From: Streptosporangium lutulentum
GTDB taxonomy: Bacteria; Actinomycetota; Actinomycetes; Streptosporangiales; Streptosporangiaceae
Direction of reading: 5' to 3'
Assembly: GCF_030811455.1 (NCBI RefSeq)
Contig: NZ_JAUSQU010000001.1
Coordinates: 7,316,001 to 7,380,000, forward strand
DNA length: 64,000 nt
A program made the position numbers and the translations under genes. Below the pieces are notes generated by a model, which ran no database searches, had not been told where the DNA came from, and saw only the letters and a program-made list of their open reading frames with translations. Shown here in pieces: positions 26,128 through 34,829 of this stretch (position 1 is its first letter; each line of letters begins with the position of its first letter).

Positions 26128-27054
26128 GTGCATGCCGAGATTCATGGCCATCGCGGAGCCCGCGGACTCCGTCCCGAGAACACGCTGCCCGGTTTCGCCC
26201 ACGCTCTGGAGCTGGGTGTCGACGCGCTGGAATTTGATGTCGCGTTGACGGCCGACCGGCGGCTGGTGCTCACACACGACCTCACCGTGTCCTCGATCAC
26301 CAGTGCCGACGTCCGTCCGGCGTTCCGGGGTGACCCGCTCTTCCCCTACGTGGGCCGGCCCATCGGCGAGCTCACCCTGGCACAACTGCGCACGCTTGAG
26401 GTCGGGGTACGGCTGCCGCGCCAGGAGAACGACCGTTTCGCCCCCACCCAGGTGCCGGTGCCGAACACGCGGATGCCGACCCTGGGAGCCGTCCTGGGTC
26501 TGGCGGACGCCTACTGCGCCCGCGACGTGCGGATGCACGTGGAGCTCAAGTCCGACCCGACGAGGCCGGAGCTCAGCGCCGACCCCCGCGAGCTGACCGA
26601 ACTGGTACTCGCCGAGCTCGACCGGCACCACAGACTCGACCGGGCGGCGATCCTCAGCTTCGACTGGCGCATCCTGGAGATCGCCCGCTCCCTGGCCCCG
26701 GCGACCCGGCGATACGCGCTGATCGAGCGGGCCACCATGGACAGCGTCTGGCTCAACGGCCTGCGGCTCGACGACTTCGACGGTGACATCCCGGCCGCCG
26801 CGGCGGCCGCCGGGGGCACCACGGTCTCCCCCGAGCACGTGATGGTGGACGAGGAGTTCGCCCGCCGGGCCGAGAAGATCGATCTGCCGATGGCCGTGTG
26901 GACCGTCAACGAGCCCGGCCGGGCCGCCGAGCTGCTCGACCTCGGGGCCGCCGCGATCGTCACCGACTATCCCGACCGGATGCGTGCCCTGTGGGCCGAC
27001 CGGGGCATGTCCACACCCGCGCCGATCACCCCCATGCGCGGCACGGGCACCTGA
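26128..27054 (+). CDS. Glycerophosphodiester phosphodiesterase
   Basis: The 308-aa protein has the GDPD TIM-barrel signature: HGHRGARGLRPENTLPGF with catalytic His and Glu, ALEFDVALTADRRLVLTHD with metal-binding Glu/Asp and the second catalytic His, then VELK. It hydrolyses glycerophosphodiesters to glycerol 3-phosphate and an alcohol. No signal peptide is present, so it acts in the cytosol on lipid breakdown products. The C-terminal phrase MAVWTVNEPGRAAELLDLGA is also typical. The GTG start is supported by a leaderless -10 box. It converges with corA. Confidence 0.92.
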   Translation: MHAEIHGHRGARGLRPENTLPGFAHALELGVDALEFDVALTADRRLVLTHDLTVSSITSADVRPAFRGDPLFPYVGRPIGELTLAQLRTLEVGVRLPRQENDRFAPTQVPVPNTRMPTLGAVLGLADAYCARDVRMHVELKSDPTRPELSADPRELTELVLAELDRHHRLDRAAILSFDWRILEIARSLAPATRRYALIERATMDSVWLNGLRLDDFDGDIPAAAAAAGGTTVSPEHVMVDEEFARRAEKIDLPMAVWTVNEPGRAAELLDLGAAAIVTDYPDRMRALWADRGMSTPAPITPMRGTGT

Positions 27055-27247
27055 CCCCCCCTCCGGCGCGAACGCCCGGATCCGACTCCTCCTCGCGCCG
27101 GGCACGGGGAGGCCAGAGCCGATCGGGGGCGGGAGTTCGACGCACCGGGCACCGGGTCCGCGCTTCGAGGTCCCGCCCGGCGACGGGGTTCCACGCGCCG
27201 TCGCCTCCGCCCCCGGCGGCACGCAGGGGGCGGATCCGGCGCGGACG

Positions 27248-28402
27248 TCACATCCAGCCGTTGCGGCGGAACCCCCGGTAGAGCAGCGAGCAGGCGATCA
27301 CCATCACGCCGATCACGACGGGATAGCCGAAAACGGATTTGATCTCGGGCATGTGCTCGAAGTTCATGCCGTAGATGCCGGCGATCATCGTGGGGACGGC
27401 CATGATGGCGACCCACGAGGAGATCTTCCGCATGTCCTCGTTGGCGAGCGCGTTCGAACGGGCGAGCGCCGCCTGCAGTATGGAGTTGCAGAGCTCGTTG
27501 GACGACTCGACCTGCTCGCAGACGCGGGCCAGGTGGTCGACGACGTCGCGGAAGTACTCGCGCATCTCGGAGGGGATCATCCGGCGCTGGGCCAGCGTGG
27601 ACAACGGCGCCTGGAGCGGCGTGACGGACCGCTTCATATCGATCATCTCGCGCTTGAGGTTGTAGATCCGGCCGATGTCACGGGCGCTGACGTCGGCGAA
27701 GACCATGGCCTCGACGTCCTCCAGCTCCGTCTGCATCAGGTCGGCCACGCCGAGGTACCGGTCCACGACGTGGTCGGCGATCGCGTGCAGCACGCCGGTC
27801 GGGCCGCGGTTGAGGAGCTTGGGCTTGTCCTCCAGGCGCTCGCGCACATCCGCCAGCGGGCAGTACCTGCCGTGCCGTACGGTCACCACGAAGTCGGGGC
27901 CGACGAACACCATGATCTCGCCGGTGCCAATGATCTCGCTGGTCGCGGTCAGCACGTCGTGGTCGAGGTAGGCCACGGTCTTCAGGACCACGAACAGCGA
28001 GTCGTCGTAGCGCTCGACCTTGGGCCGCTGATGAGCCTTGACGGCGTCCTCGACGGCGAGCGGGTGCAGGGCGAAGACCTCCGCCAGCCACTCGACCTCG
28101 GGGGCGTCGGGTTCATGGAGACCGACCCAGACGAAGGCGTTGCCCTTCTCGCCGCCCTTCTCTCCGGGGTTCTTCTCGTTGGCGCTCTGCACGGCCGCGT
28201 TGTGCGCGCGGACGAGGTCGAGGGCGTCGGGGATGCCCAGCGCCTCGATCCTCTTGCCACCGATGTAGGCGGCGTACTCGACGAGTGAGTCACTCGGAGG
28301 AACGCATGTGCCGGTCATCCGGTCACGGAGGACCGTGGGGGTACGTGGGGCACGGATCACACCTGCGTGCTTGATACGGGGAAAAAGAAGCGAGGAGCGC
28401 AT
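27248..28402 (-). CDS. corA: CorA-family magnesium/cobalt transporter
   Basis: The 384-aa protein has a long N-terminal cytosolic domain (about 1-310) rich in charged helices and two C-terminal membrane helices. The first ends in the selectivity motif YGMNF (AGIYGMNFEHMPE), which identifies CorA. The pentameric channel carries Mg2+ and often Co2+/Ni2+ into the cell. The C-terminus is basic (RGFRRNGWM). AGGAAAGG precedes the ATG at 28402. It is divergent from purD over a 610-bp spacer. Confidence 0.94.
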   Translation of the reverse strand: MRSSLLFPRIKHAGVIRAPRTPTVLRDRMTGTCVPPSDSLVEYAAYIGGKRIEALGIPDALDLVRAHNAAVQSANEKNPGEKGGEKGNAFVWVGLHEPDAPEVEWLAEVFALHPLAVEDAVKAHQRPKVERYDDSLFVVLKTVAYLDHDVLTATSEIIGTGEIMVFVGPDFVVTVRHGRYCPLADVRERLEDKPKLLNRGPTGVLHAIADHVVDRYLGVADLMQTELEDVEAMVFADVSARDIGRIYNLKREMIDMKRSVTPLQAPLSTLAQRRMIPSEMREYFRDVVDHLARVCEQVESSNELCNSILQAALARSNALANEDMRKISSWVAIMAVPTMIAGIYGMNFEHMPEIKSVFGYPVVIGVMVIACSLLYRGFRRNGWM

Positions 28403-28999
28403 GGCGAGCCTTTCCTGCCCAACCCGGCAGAATCCGCACGCGACGCTATGTCACCTCGGTTCGAAGTGGGAATGCGTGCGGAGCCGGTCGGGCGCCGAAG
28501 TGGAGTGGTCGAGAGTGCGCACAGCAGGCGTGCGCGAGCACGTACTGCTGGGATCGCCAGAGGACATCCCGAACCACCTCCAATCAGCAGGAGACACGCA
28601 AAGCAGCCCAAATCTAACACGGATCTGGGGTACCTCTCAGACTACCCTCAGCCGCAAGCATCGATCATGCATAAGCTGACAAAATTCACCCACTATCACC
28701 GTCTAGCGATGGAACTTTCCAGGCTTACCCGTATAGGGAATTACTTCTCCGCTTACGGGACTATCGAGACACGACCGGTCGCGACCGTCGGAAGGCGACC
28801 GGCGTCCCGGCCCTCCGCGCCGGCTCCCACCGGGGGCGAGTGCCCCCGCGGTCGCGAATGGGCCTTCGGCGGAACGCACCCGGAGGCCGGCCCTCGCGTT
28901 CACCGCTCCGGGCGCCCGCGACGAGTTCTCCGTCCACAGCCTGTGGACAGGGAACGGGACGGGGCGCGGGCGGGCCGCGGACGGCGGCCCCGAGACCGA
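28403..28999. other. Gene-free spacer between corA and purD
   Basis: No convincing gene lies in this 600-bp stretch. The middle (about 28600-28770) is markedly more A+T-rich than its surroundings and probably holds corA regulatory DNA. A 7-bp hairpin CGGGGGC-GAGT-GCCCCCG lies at 28831-28848 and a weak dyad CCCGTA/TACGGG at 28728-28759. I see no recognisable Mg2+ riboswitch. Confidence 0.4.
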
Positions 29000-29005
29000 T
29001 AGGCT
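29000..29005 (+). promoter_or_regulatory. -10 hexamer of leaderless promoter for purD
   Basis: TAGGCT ends 7 nt before the GTG at 29013, with no Shine-Dalgarno. Confidence 0.6.
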
Positions 29006-29012
29006 CTGTCAC

Positions 29013-30245
29013 GTGCGCGTTCTTGTGATTGGATCCGGCGGGCGTGAACACGCCCTGTGCCGGTCTCTGACGGCAGACCCCCAGGTCACCGAAGTCCACT
29101 GTGCTCCAGGAAACGCAGGTATCGCGCAGATCGCGACCCTGCATCCGGTGACCCCCACCGACCCTGCGGCGGTCGCGGAGCTGGCCCGGAGACTCGGGGC
29201 GGACCTGGTCGTGGTCGGTCCCGAGGCACCCCTCGTCGCCGGGGTCGCCGACGCGGTCAGGCAGGCGGGCATCCCCTGCTTCGGACCGTCCGGGCAGGCC
29301 GCCGAGATCGAGGGCTCCAAGGCCTTCGCCAAGGACGTCATGGCGGCGGCGGGCGTGCCCACCGCACGATCGCGCACATGCGTCACGCCGCAGGAGGCCG
29401 CCGCCGCCCTGGACGAGTTCGGCGCGCCGTACGTGGTCAAGGAGGACGGCCTCGCGGCGGGCAAGGGCGTGGTGGTCACCCACGACCGCGACGAGGCGCT
29501 GCGGCACGCCGCCGCCTGCGGCCGGGTCGTCGTCGAGGAGTTCCTCGACGGCCCGGAGGTGTCGCTGTTCGCGCTCTGCGACGGCTCCACCGCCGTGCCG
29601 CTCCAGCTCGCCCAGGACCACAAGCGCGCCTACGACGGCGACCGGGGCCCCAACACCGGCGGGATGGGCGCCTACACGCCGCTGCCGTGGGCCCCCGACG
29701 GCCTCACCGAACAGGTGATGGCCGAGACCGTCTTCCCGACCGTGGCCGAGCTCGCCGGGCGCGGCATGCCGTACACGGGAGTGCTCTACGTGGGGCTGGC
29801 CCTCACGTCCAAGGGCCCGAAGGTGATCGAGTTCAACGCCAGGTTCGGCGACCCGGAGACGCAGGTCGTGCTCGACCGGCTGCGGACGCCGCTGGCGGGC
29901 CTGCTGCTCGCCTGCGCGAACGGGACGCTCGAAGGGTTCGGCCCCCTGTCCTACCGCGACGGCGCCGCGGTGGCCGTGGTGATCGCGGCGGAGAACTACC
30001 CGGCCGACCCCGTAAGGGGCGACGTCGTCGAAGGACTCGCGGACCTCGTCGAGAACTCCTACGTGCTCCACGCGGGGACCGCGTTCGACGGCGACCGGAT
30101 CGTCTCCGACGGCGGGCGGGTGCTCAACGTGATCGGCACAGGCCAGGACGTGGCCACGGCACGCGCGGTAGCCTACGAGGCGGTCGACCGCATCCGGTTG
30201 CGCGGCTCGCACCACCGCACCGACATCGCAGGACACAGCATCTGA
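29013..30245 (+). CDS. purD: Phosphoribosylamine-glycine ligase (GAR synthetase)
   Basis: The 410-aa ATP-grasp enzyme joins phosphoribosylamine to glycine, step two of purine synthesis. It has the N-terminal VLVIGSGGREHALC, the GARS motif FGPSGQAAEIEGSKAFAKDVM, the ATP-grasp segment YVVKEDGLAAGKGVVV and the highly conserved RFGDPETQVVL. Length is standard. The start is GTG, fixed by the leaderless -10 box and the position of the nucleotide-binding strand. The membrane-protein gene follows after 70 bp. Confidence 0.97.
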   Translation: MRVLVIGSGGREHALCRSLTADPQVTEVHCAPGNAGIAQIATLHPVTPTDPAAVAELARRLGADLVVVGPEAPLVAGVADAVRQAGIPCFGPSGQAAEIEGSKAFAKDVMAAAGVPTARSRTCVTPQEAAAALDEFGAPYVVKEDGLAAGKGVVVTHDRDEALRHAAACGRVVVEEFLDGPEVSLFALCDGSTAVPLQLAQDHKRAYDGDRGPNTGGMGAYTPLPWAPDGLTEQVMAETVFPTVAELAGRGMPYTGVLYVGLALTSKGPKVIEFNARFGDPETQVVLDRLRTPLAGLLLACANGTLEGFGPLSYRDGAAVAVVIAAENYPADPVRGDVVEGLADLVENSYVLHAGTAFDGDRIVSDGGRVLNVIGTGQDVATARAVAYEAVDRIRLRGSHHRTDIAGHSI

Positions 30246-30315
30246 TCGGCATGTCCCGACGCGCCGGGGGCAGCCTTCCGCCCGCCCCCGGCCGCTCCGC
30301 CCCCACGGAGGAACG

Positions 30316-31347
30316 ATGTCGCTCGACCCCGCAGTCCCCGAACGGATCGGCGACACCGGCGTGCTGCGCTGGCCGGGCACCTGGCGGGTGTACGTCGCCA
30401 CCCGCAGCGAGGAGATCAAGGCCGACACCGAACGCGCCCTGACCCTGCGCGAGGAGGCGGGCCAGCTCCTGTCCGTGGGTGAGGGCATCGGCACGCACCT
30501 GGCCCGCGCGGAGTCCTACGCGCGCGGCAGGCACGGCGTACGGCGCTGGCTGACCGGCCACGCCATCGAGGGCGCCTGGTCGAACGTCAACAGCGCGACC
30601 GTGATGCTGTACGGCGTGCTGCCGACGGCCGAGCTGTGCGGGCGGGGCCCCGAGGTGTCGGCGATCGGCCGCGCCTACCTGCCGGGCGACGACCCCCGGC
30701 TGGTCCACCTCCAGAACAGGATCGCCGCCGGGGATCTGCAGGAGCAGGACAGGCCGCTGATGCAGTCGGTACTGCGGGCCGCCTACACCGCGCAGGCGAT
30801 GGAGACCGGCAGGGTCCGCAACTTCCGCAACCTGCTGCTCGGCTGGGTGGTCATGCTGGCCCTGATCGTGCTGGGTGTGGTGGTCGTCGGCGCGGTCTGG
30901 CCCGACGCCATCCCCATGTGCGGCAACCAGTCGGTGATCAGGACGCAGGGGCTGATGCCCGCGCAGATCTGCCCGACGGGCGGCCTGGCGCCCAGCGGCG
31001 GCGACGTCCCGCTCGTCGCCCTGATCGGCATGCTGGGCGCGGCGCTGGCCACCGCCGCCTCGATCTCGACCCGCTCGGAGCTGTCCACCCGCTACTCGCT
31101 GGCGGTGGCCCAGAACCTGCTCAAGGCGCCCGCCGGAGTGGCCACCGCCGTGCTCGGCCTGCTGATCCTGAACTCGGGTTTCGTCCCCGGTTTCTCCGGG
31201 CTCGGCTCGCAACCGGCGATCCTGGTCTGGGCCATGGCGTTCGGGTACGGCCAGCAGGTCGTCACCCGCTTCGTCGACCAGCGAGCCGACTCCCTTCTGG
31301 TCGCCGCCTCACCGCTCACCCCTGCTTCGAACTTCCGGACCAGATAA
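30316..31347 (+). CDS. Multi-pass membrane protein of unknown function
   Basis: The 343-aa protein has a charged soluble N-terminal half (1-170) and about four hydrophobic segments in the C-terminal half: near 176-197 (LLLGWVVMLALIVLGVVVVG), 235-255, 275-292 and 300-317. The stretch between the first two contains two Cys residues (PMCGNQ and AQICPTGG) that could form a disulfide outside. I do not recognise the family. GGAGG precedes the ATG at 30316. It lies 70 bp after purD on the same strand and may be co-transcribed. Confidence 0.65.
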   Translation: MSLDPAVPERIGDTGVLRWPGTWRVYVATRSEEIKADTERALTLREEAGQLLSVGEGIGTHLARAESYARGRHGVRRWLTGHAIEGAWSNVNSATVMLYGVLPTAELCGRGPEVSAIGRAYLPGDDPRLVHLQNRIAAGDLQEQDRPLMQSVLRAAYTAQAMETGRVRNFRNLLLGWVVMLALIVLGVVVVGAVWPDAIPMCGNQSVIRTQGLMPAQICPTGGLAPSGGDVPLVALIGMLGAALATAASISTRSELSTRYSLAVAQNLLKAPAGVATAVLGLLILNSGFVPGFSGLGSQPAILVWAMAFGYGQQVVTRFVDQRADSLLVAASPLTPASNFRTR

Positions 31348-31691
31348 GGCCAGGTCGAAGCGGTTATCCCCCGGCTTTTCATTGATCGGGAAAAGGCGAT
31401 GGGGATCGCCTCGCACATCGGCGAGGAACGTATAAGCCGTCCCGGCCGAGAAGATTCACCGCCTCCGGCGGATCGGCACCGGCAGGGCTCCCGTATGGGA
31501 AGATCGTTGAGCGGGAGCACAACCGCGACCCGGAAACCCACCACCGGCAGACTAGTCATCCGCCTGAGGGGTAGTTCCCGCACGAAGTGGCCGGTTCAGG
31601 CGTATCCAACGGCTACTGTTGGCCGATAAACCTCGGCTGCCGCCTCTTGCCACACGAATCACCTAAAACCCACTTGCAAGGAGCATGACGC
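31348..31691. other. Gene-free spacer upstream of murA
   Basis: No gene is supported in these 344 bp. The region before the murA Shine-Dalgarno (AAGGAG at about 31678) is relatively A+T-rich and contains TACTGT near 31613 as a possible -10 box. I see no other structure. Confidence 0.35.
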
Positions 31692-32960
31692 ATGGTCCGT
31701 TACCGCGTGCGCGGTGGCAACCCACTTCGTGGAACCGCCTTCATCCAGGGTGCCAAAAACGCCGTCCTGCCCATGATCGGTGCGGCATTGCTGGCGGCCA
31801 AGGGCCGTACGGTCCTGCGCAACGTTCCCATCATCGAGGACGTGCGCCGCGCGGTCGAGCTGGCCGAGACGATCGGCGCCAAGGTCGAGCTCCACGAGGC
31901 CGAGCGCACGCTGGTGATCGATGCCTCGACGTTGAAGAGCCCGGTGCTGCCCGCGGAGATCGCCCGCCGCTTCCGTGGATCCGTGCTGTTCGTGCCCGCG
32001 CTGCTGCACCGCCTCGGTGAGGCGATCATCGAGGGCGTCGGCGGCTGCAACCTGGGCAGCCGCAACCTGGACTTCCACTACCTGGGCTACAAGCGCCTGG
32101 GCGCGATCGTGGACGAGGGCGACTCCGTCATCCACGTCAAGTCCTCCGGCCTGACGGGCGCCAACCTGTATCTGGACACCCCCTCGCACACCGGCACCGA
32201 GAACCTGATCATGGCCGCCGCCCTCGGGCGGGGCACCACCGTGATCGAGAACGCGGCGCTGGAGCCCGAGGTCCTCGACGTGATCGACATGTTGAGCCGG
32301 ATGGGCGCGAAGATCAGCGGCGGCGGCACCGGTTTCATCACCGTGGAGGGCGTGGAGGAGCTCCAGGCCGTCGAGCACACCGTGATGCCCGACCGCCTCG
32401 ACGCGGGCGTGTTCGCCATGGCCGCGGCCATCACCGGCGGCGAGGTCAACCTGGTCGGCGCCAACCTGGAGCACCTCGGCGTGGTCCGCTACAAGCTGGA
32501 GCAGATGGGGGTGGACTTCGCCGACCACGGCGCGGTGCTCCACGTCCGCCGGGATCGCCCGCTGCGCCCGATCAACGTCATCACCGACACCTATCCCGGC
32601 TTCGCCACCGACCTGCAGTCGCCCATCATGACGGTCGCCTGTCTCGCCGACGGTGCCAGCTACATTCACGAGCGCATTTTCGACGGCCGGTTCGCACTGG
32701 CCTCCGAACTGAACAAAATGGGCGCCGACATCGAGGTGAAGGAGAACAGCGCGGTCGTCCGCGGAGCGACTCCGCTAACCGGCACCGAGGTGACCGCGCA
32801 CGACCTCCGTTCAGGAATCGCCCTCGTACTCGCCGGCCTCGCCGCCGAAGGGGAGACCGTGATCGAATCGGGATATCTCATCGACCGCGGTCACTCATAT
32901 CTCGCCGAGCGTATGCAGGCCCTCGGGGCGGATGTCCGCCGAGAGATTTCAGCATCATAA
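31692..32960 (+). CDS. murA: UDP-N-acetylglucosamine 1-carboxyvinyltransferase, divergent form
   Basis: The 422-aa enzyme transfers enolpyruvate to UDP-GlcNAc, the first step of peptidoglycan precursor synthesis and the fosfomycin target. K22 and N23 in GAKNAVLP match the substrate-binding pair. C119 in GVGGCNLGSRNLDFH matches the catalytic loop Cys, and DLRSGIALVLAGLAA matches the C-terminal motif. The N-terminus (MVRYRVRGGNPLRGTAFIQG) differs clearly from the usual actinomycete MurA, so this may be a second paralogue. AAGGAG precedes the ATG. A separate regulator gene follows. Confidence 0.88.
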   Translation: MVRYRVRGGNPLRGTAFIQGAKNAVLPMIGAALLAAKGRTVLRNVPIIEDVRRAVELAETIGAKVELHEAERTLVIDASTLKSPVLPAEIARRFRGSVLFVPALLHRLGEAIIEGVGGCNLGSRNLDFHYLGYKRLGAIVDEGDSVIHVKSSGLTGANLYLDTPSHTGTENLIMAAALGRGTTVIENAALEPEVLDVIDMLSRMGAKISGGGTGFITVEGVEELQAVEHTVMPDRLDAGVFAMAAAITGGEVNLVGANLEHLGVVRYKLEQMGVDFADHGAVLHVRRDRPLRPINVITDTYPGFATDLQSPIMTVACLADGASYIHERIFDGRFALASELNKMGADIEVKENSAVVRGATPLTGTEVTAHDLRSGIALVLAGLAAEGETVIESGYLIDRGHSYLAERMQALGADVRREISAS

Positions 32961-32968
32961 TCAGCGGG

Positions 32969-33043
32969 TTTGAGACGCTCAAAAACGGCGCTGACCTGTG
33001 TAAATAGCGCCAGTCATGGGTTTAGCCCGGAAGGCCCTTCCGG
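32969..33043. promoter_or_regulatory. Two palindromes between murA and regulator gene
   Basis: TTTGAG-ACG-CTCAAA (32969-32983) and the 17-bp palindrome CCGGAAGG-C-CCTTCCGG (33027-33043) lie upstream of the regulator start at 33123. A TTGGAC at 33046-33051 just after the second could be a -35 box. The second palindrome is a candidate operator for autoregulation; the first may end murA transcripts. Confidence 0.4.
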
Positions 33044-33122
33044 AATTGGACACAAAACGGGCGTGACATTACGGCCCCCGCAAGCGATCGTTCCAAAAGA
33101 GAGCCGAAAACAAACGGACGGC

Positions 33123-34475
33123 ATGATGGGACGAACATTGGTCGAGCGGGCCGAAGAAGCGCCACGAGTGTCACGCCCGGGTGCCATGACACCGGACCTC
33201 ACTATCGGTGTGGTGGGCCCCCATGACCTCGTCGAGCGGGTGATGTTGATGGGGCACGCGGCAGCCCCCTTGCCCTGCCGCCTGGTGGCGGCGGCCTACC
33301 GGGACGAGCAGGAAGCCGCCGACAAGGTCACCCGACTGGGTGCCGGGGTGGACGCATGTCTGTTCGCCAGCCCGGTCCCCTACGATCTGGCCCGGCGGTC
33401 GGGGGTGCTGACGATGCCCGCGACGTATGTCCAGCTCGGCGGTGCCGCGTTGATCGCCGCACTGGCCAGGGCCGCGCTGGACGAACGAATAGATCCGCGC
33501 AGGGTCAGCATCGATGTCCTGAACCGGGGCGACGTCGAGGAGGCCTACAGCGACCTGAGCCTCCCCTTCGGGGATGTGCACAGCCGTGACGAGCCGGGCG
33601 CCACCGGCACGATCGCGGCCTTCCACGAACGTCTCGCCCGCCAGGGCGGCACCAGCGGGGCGCTCACCTGCCTGCCGGCGGTCGCCGACCGTCTTCAGAC
33701 GGCCGGCATCCCGGTGATCAGGATCCGCCCGACCTCCGCCGCGGTCCGTACGGCACTGCACACGGCCGCCCTGCTCGGTGCGCATCACCGGCTGGAGGAG
33801 TCGCAACTCACGGTGGTCCTGGTCGAGGTGCCCACACTCCGCGAGCCGATCCGCCGGGCCGCGCCGCGCTACTGGCGCGACGAGCTCCGGCTGTCCCTGC
33901 ACCGGCTGCTGGTGCAGGAGGCCAACCGGATCAACGCGTCGGTCACCACGGTCGACGACCACAGTTACATGGTCACCGCGACCCGCGGCTCGGTGGCCGC
34001 GGCCACCGAGGGCTTCCGGGTGCTGCCGTTCGCCGCGCGGGTGCGAGACGAGCTGGGCCTGGCGGTCGAGGTGGGCGTCGGCATGGGCCGTACCACCCAC
34101 GACGCCGAGTCCCACGCCCGTGCCGCACTGGCGCGCACCCAGGCGGGCAAACAGGCCCAGGGCTTCGCGGTGGACCGCGAGGGCCGGGCGCTGATCCCCG
34201 CCCCCAGGATGGCTCCGCAGAACACGGGCCCGCTGAAGCCCAAGGGCGTGGAGGTGCTGGCCAGACTGGCGGCCAAGCTGGAGGGCGGAGACACGGTGGT
34301 GGACGCGGAGGGCGCGGGCAAGATGCTCGGCGTCACCCCGCGTACGGCCCGGCGGCTGCTGCGCACGTTGGTCGACGAGGGACTCGCGTGGCCGCTTCCG
34401 CCGAACCGCACCCCCCAGCCCGGGCGCCCCCGCCAGCTCTACCGCCTGATCGTGGAGAAGCTCGGCACCCGCTGA
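33123..34475 (+). CDS. One-component regulator: ligand-sensing and cyclase-like domains with C-terminal winged helix
   Basis: The protein is about 450 aa. An N-terminal domain (TIGVVGPHDLVERVMLMG onward) has a Rossmann or periplasmic-binding look. The middle (about 230-365: VVLVEVPTLREP, VTTVDDHSYMVTATRG, LAVEVGVGMGRTTHDAESHARAAL) resembles the GGDEF/GTP-cyclohydrolase III-like nucleotide fold without a GGDEF motif. The C-terminus (about 385-450) is a winged helix (AGKMLGVTPRTARRLLRTLV). It should bind DNA in response to a small molecule or nucleotide. The exact start is uncertain: ATG at 33123, 33126 or 33186; no clear Shine-Dalgarno supports one. Confidence 0.65.
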   Translation: MMGRTLVERAEEAPRVSRPGAMTPDLTIGVVGPHDLVERVMLMGHAAAPLPCRLVAAAYRDEQEAADKVTRLGAGVDACLFASPVPYDLARRSGVLTMPATYVQLGGAALIAALARAALDERIDPRRVSIDVLNRGDVEEAYSDLSLPFGDVHSRDEPGATGTIAAFHERLARQGGTSGALTCLPAVADRLQTAGIPVIRIRPTSAAVRTALHTAALLGAHHRLEESQLTVVLVEVPTLREPIRRAAPRYWRDELRLSLHRLLVQEANRINASVTTVDDHSYMVTATRGSVAAATEGFRVLPFAARVRDELGLAVEVGVGMGRTTHDAESHARAALARTQAGKQAQGFAVDREGRALIPAPRMAPQNTGPLKPKGVEVLARLAAKLEGGDTVVDAEGAGKMLGVTPRTARRLLRTLVDEGLAWPLPPNRTPQPGRPRQLYRLIVEKLGTR

Positions 34476-34497
34476 CACCCGCACGACCGTCTGCCCT

Positions 34498-34543
34498 GAT
34501 CTGGAGGTCTCCGCCTCGACCGTACGGCGGAACCTCTCAGATC
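34498..34543 (+). terminator. Imperfect hairpin after regulator gene
   Basis: GATCTG (34498-34503) pairs with CAGATC (34538-34543), with inner GAGG/CCTC and CCGCC/GGCGG stems. It begins 23 bp after the regulator stop codon. Confidence 0.5.
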
Positions 34544-34570
34544 ACGGTAGACCCCGGGCAGGGCCTGCCG

Positions 34571-34785
34571 CCTCACCGTCGGCCTCGCGGGGGACCTCCC
34601 GGACCTCCGGCCGATCTCATGCGGGATTTCTCGCCGTCGACCTCGCGAGGGCCCTCCCGCCCCCGGCCGATCTCGCGCGGGGTTGCTCGCCGTCGACCTC
34701 GCGAGGGATCTCTCTGCCCCCCGGCGATCTCGGGCGGGGCCCTTTGGACCATCGGCGAATCTCGCGCGGAGTCTCAACGCCTGAA
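34571..34785. repeat. 56-57-bp tandem repeats before DMT exporter gene
   Basis: About three and a half degenerate copies follow one another; the marker CGATCTC occurs at 34612, 34668 and (as CGATCTCG) 34725, and a shortened copy ends near 34780. Each full unit includes CGCCGTCGACCTCGCGAGG, which contains the palindrome CCTCGCGAGG. It fills a 354-bp gene-free spacer (34476-34829). Confidence 0.65.
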
Positions 34786-34829
34786 CCCCGCGAGCGAATT
34801 GTCTCGTTCGGGGTCTATTGTCATGCGCT

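Noticed and set aside
28445-28470. GGTTCGAA-like sequence suggestive of a tRNA T-arm
   Set aside because: No acceptor stem, anticodon arm or D-arm can be drawn around it.
28367-29002. Possible gene in the corA-purD spacer
   Set aside because: The frame has no ribosome site, crosses the purD promoter and has a composition that changes abruptly along its length; no family resemblance.
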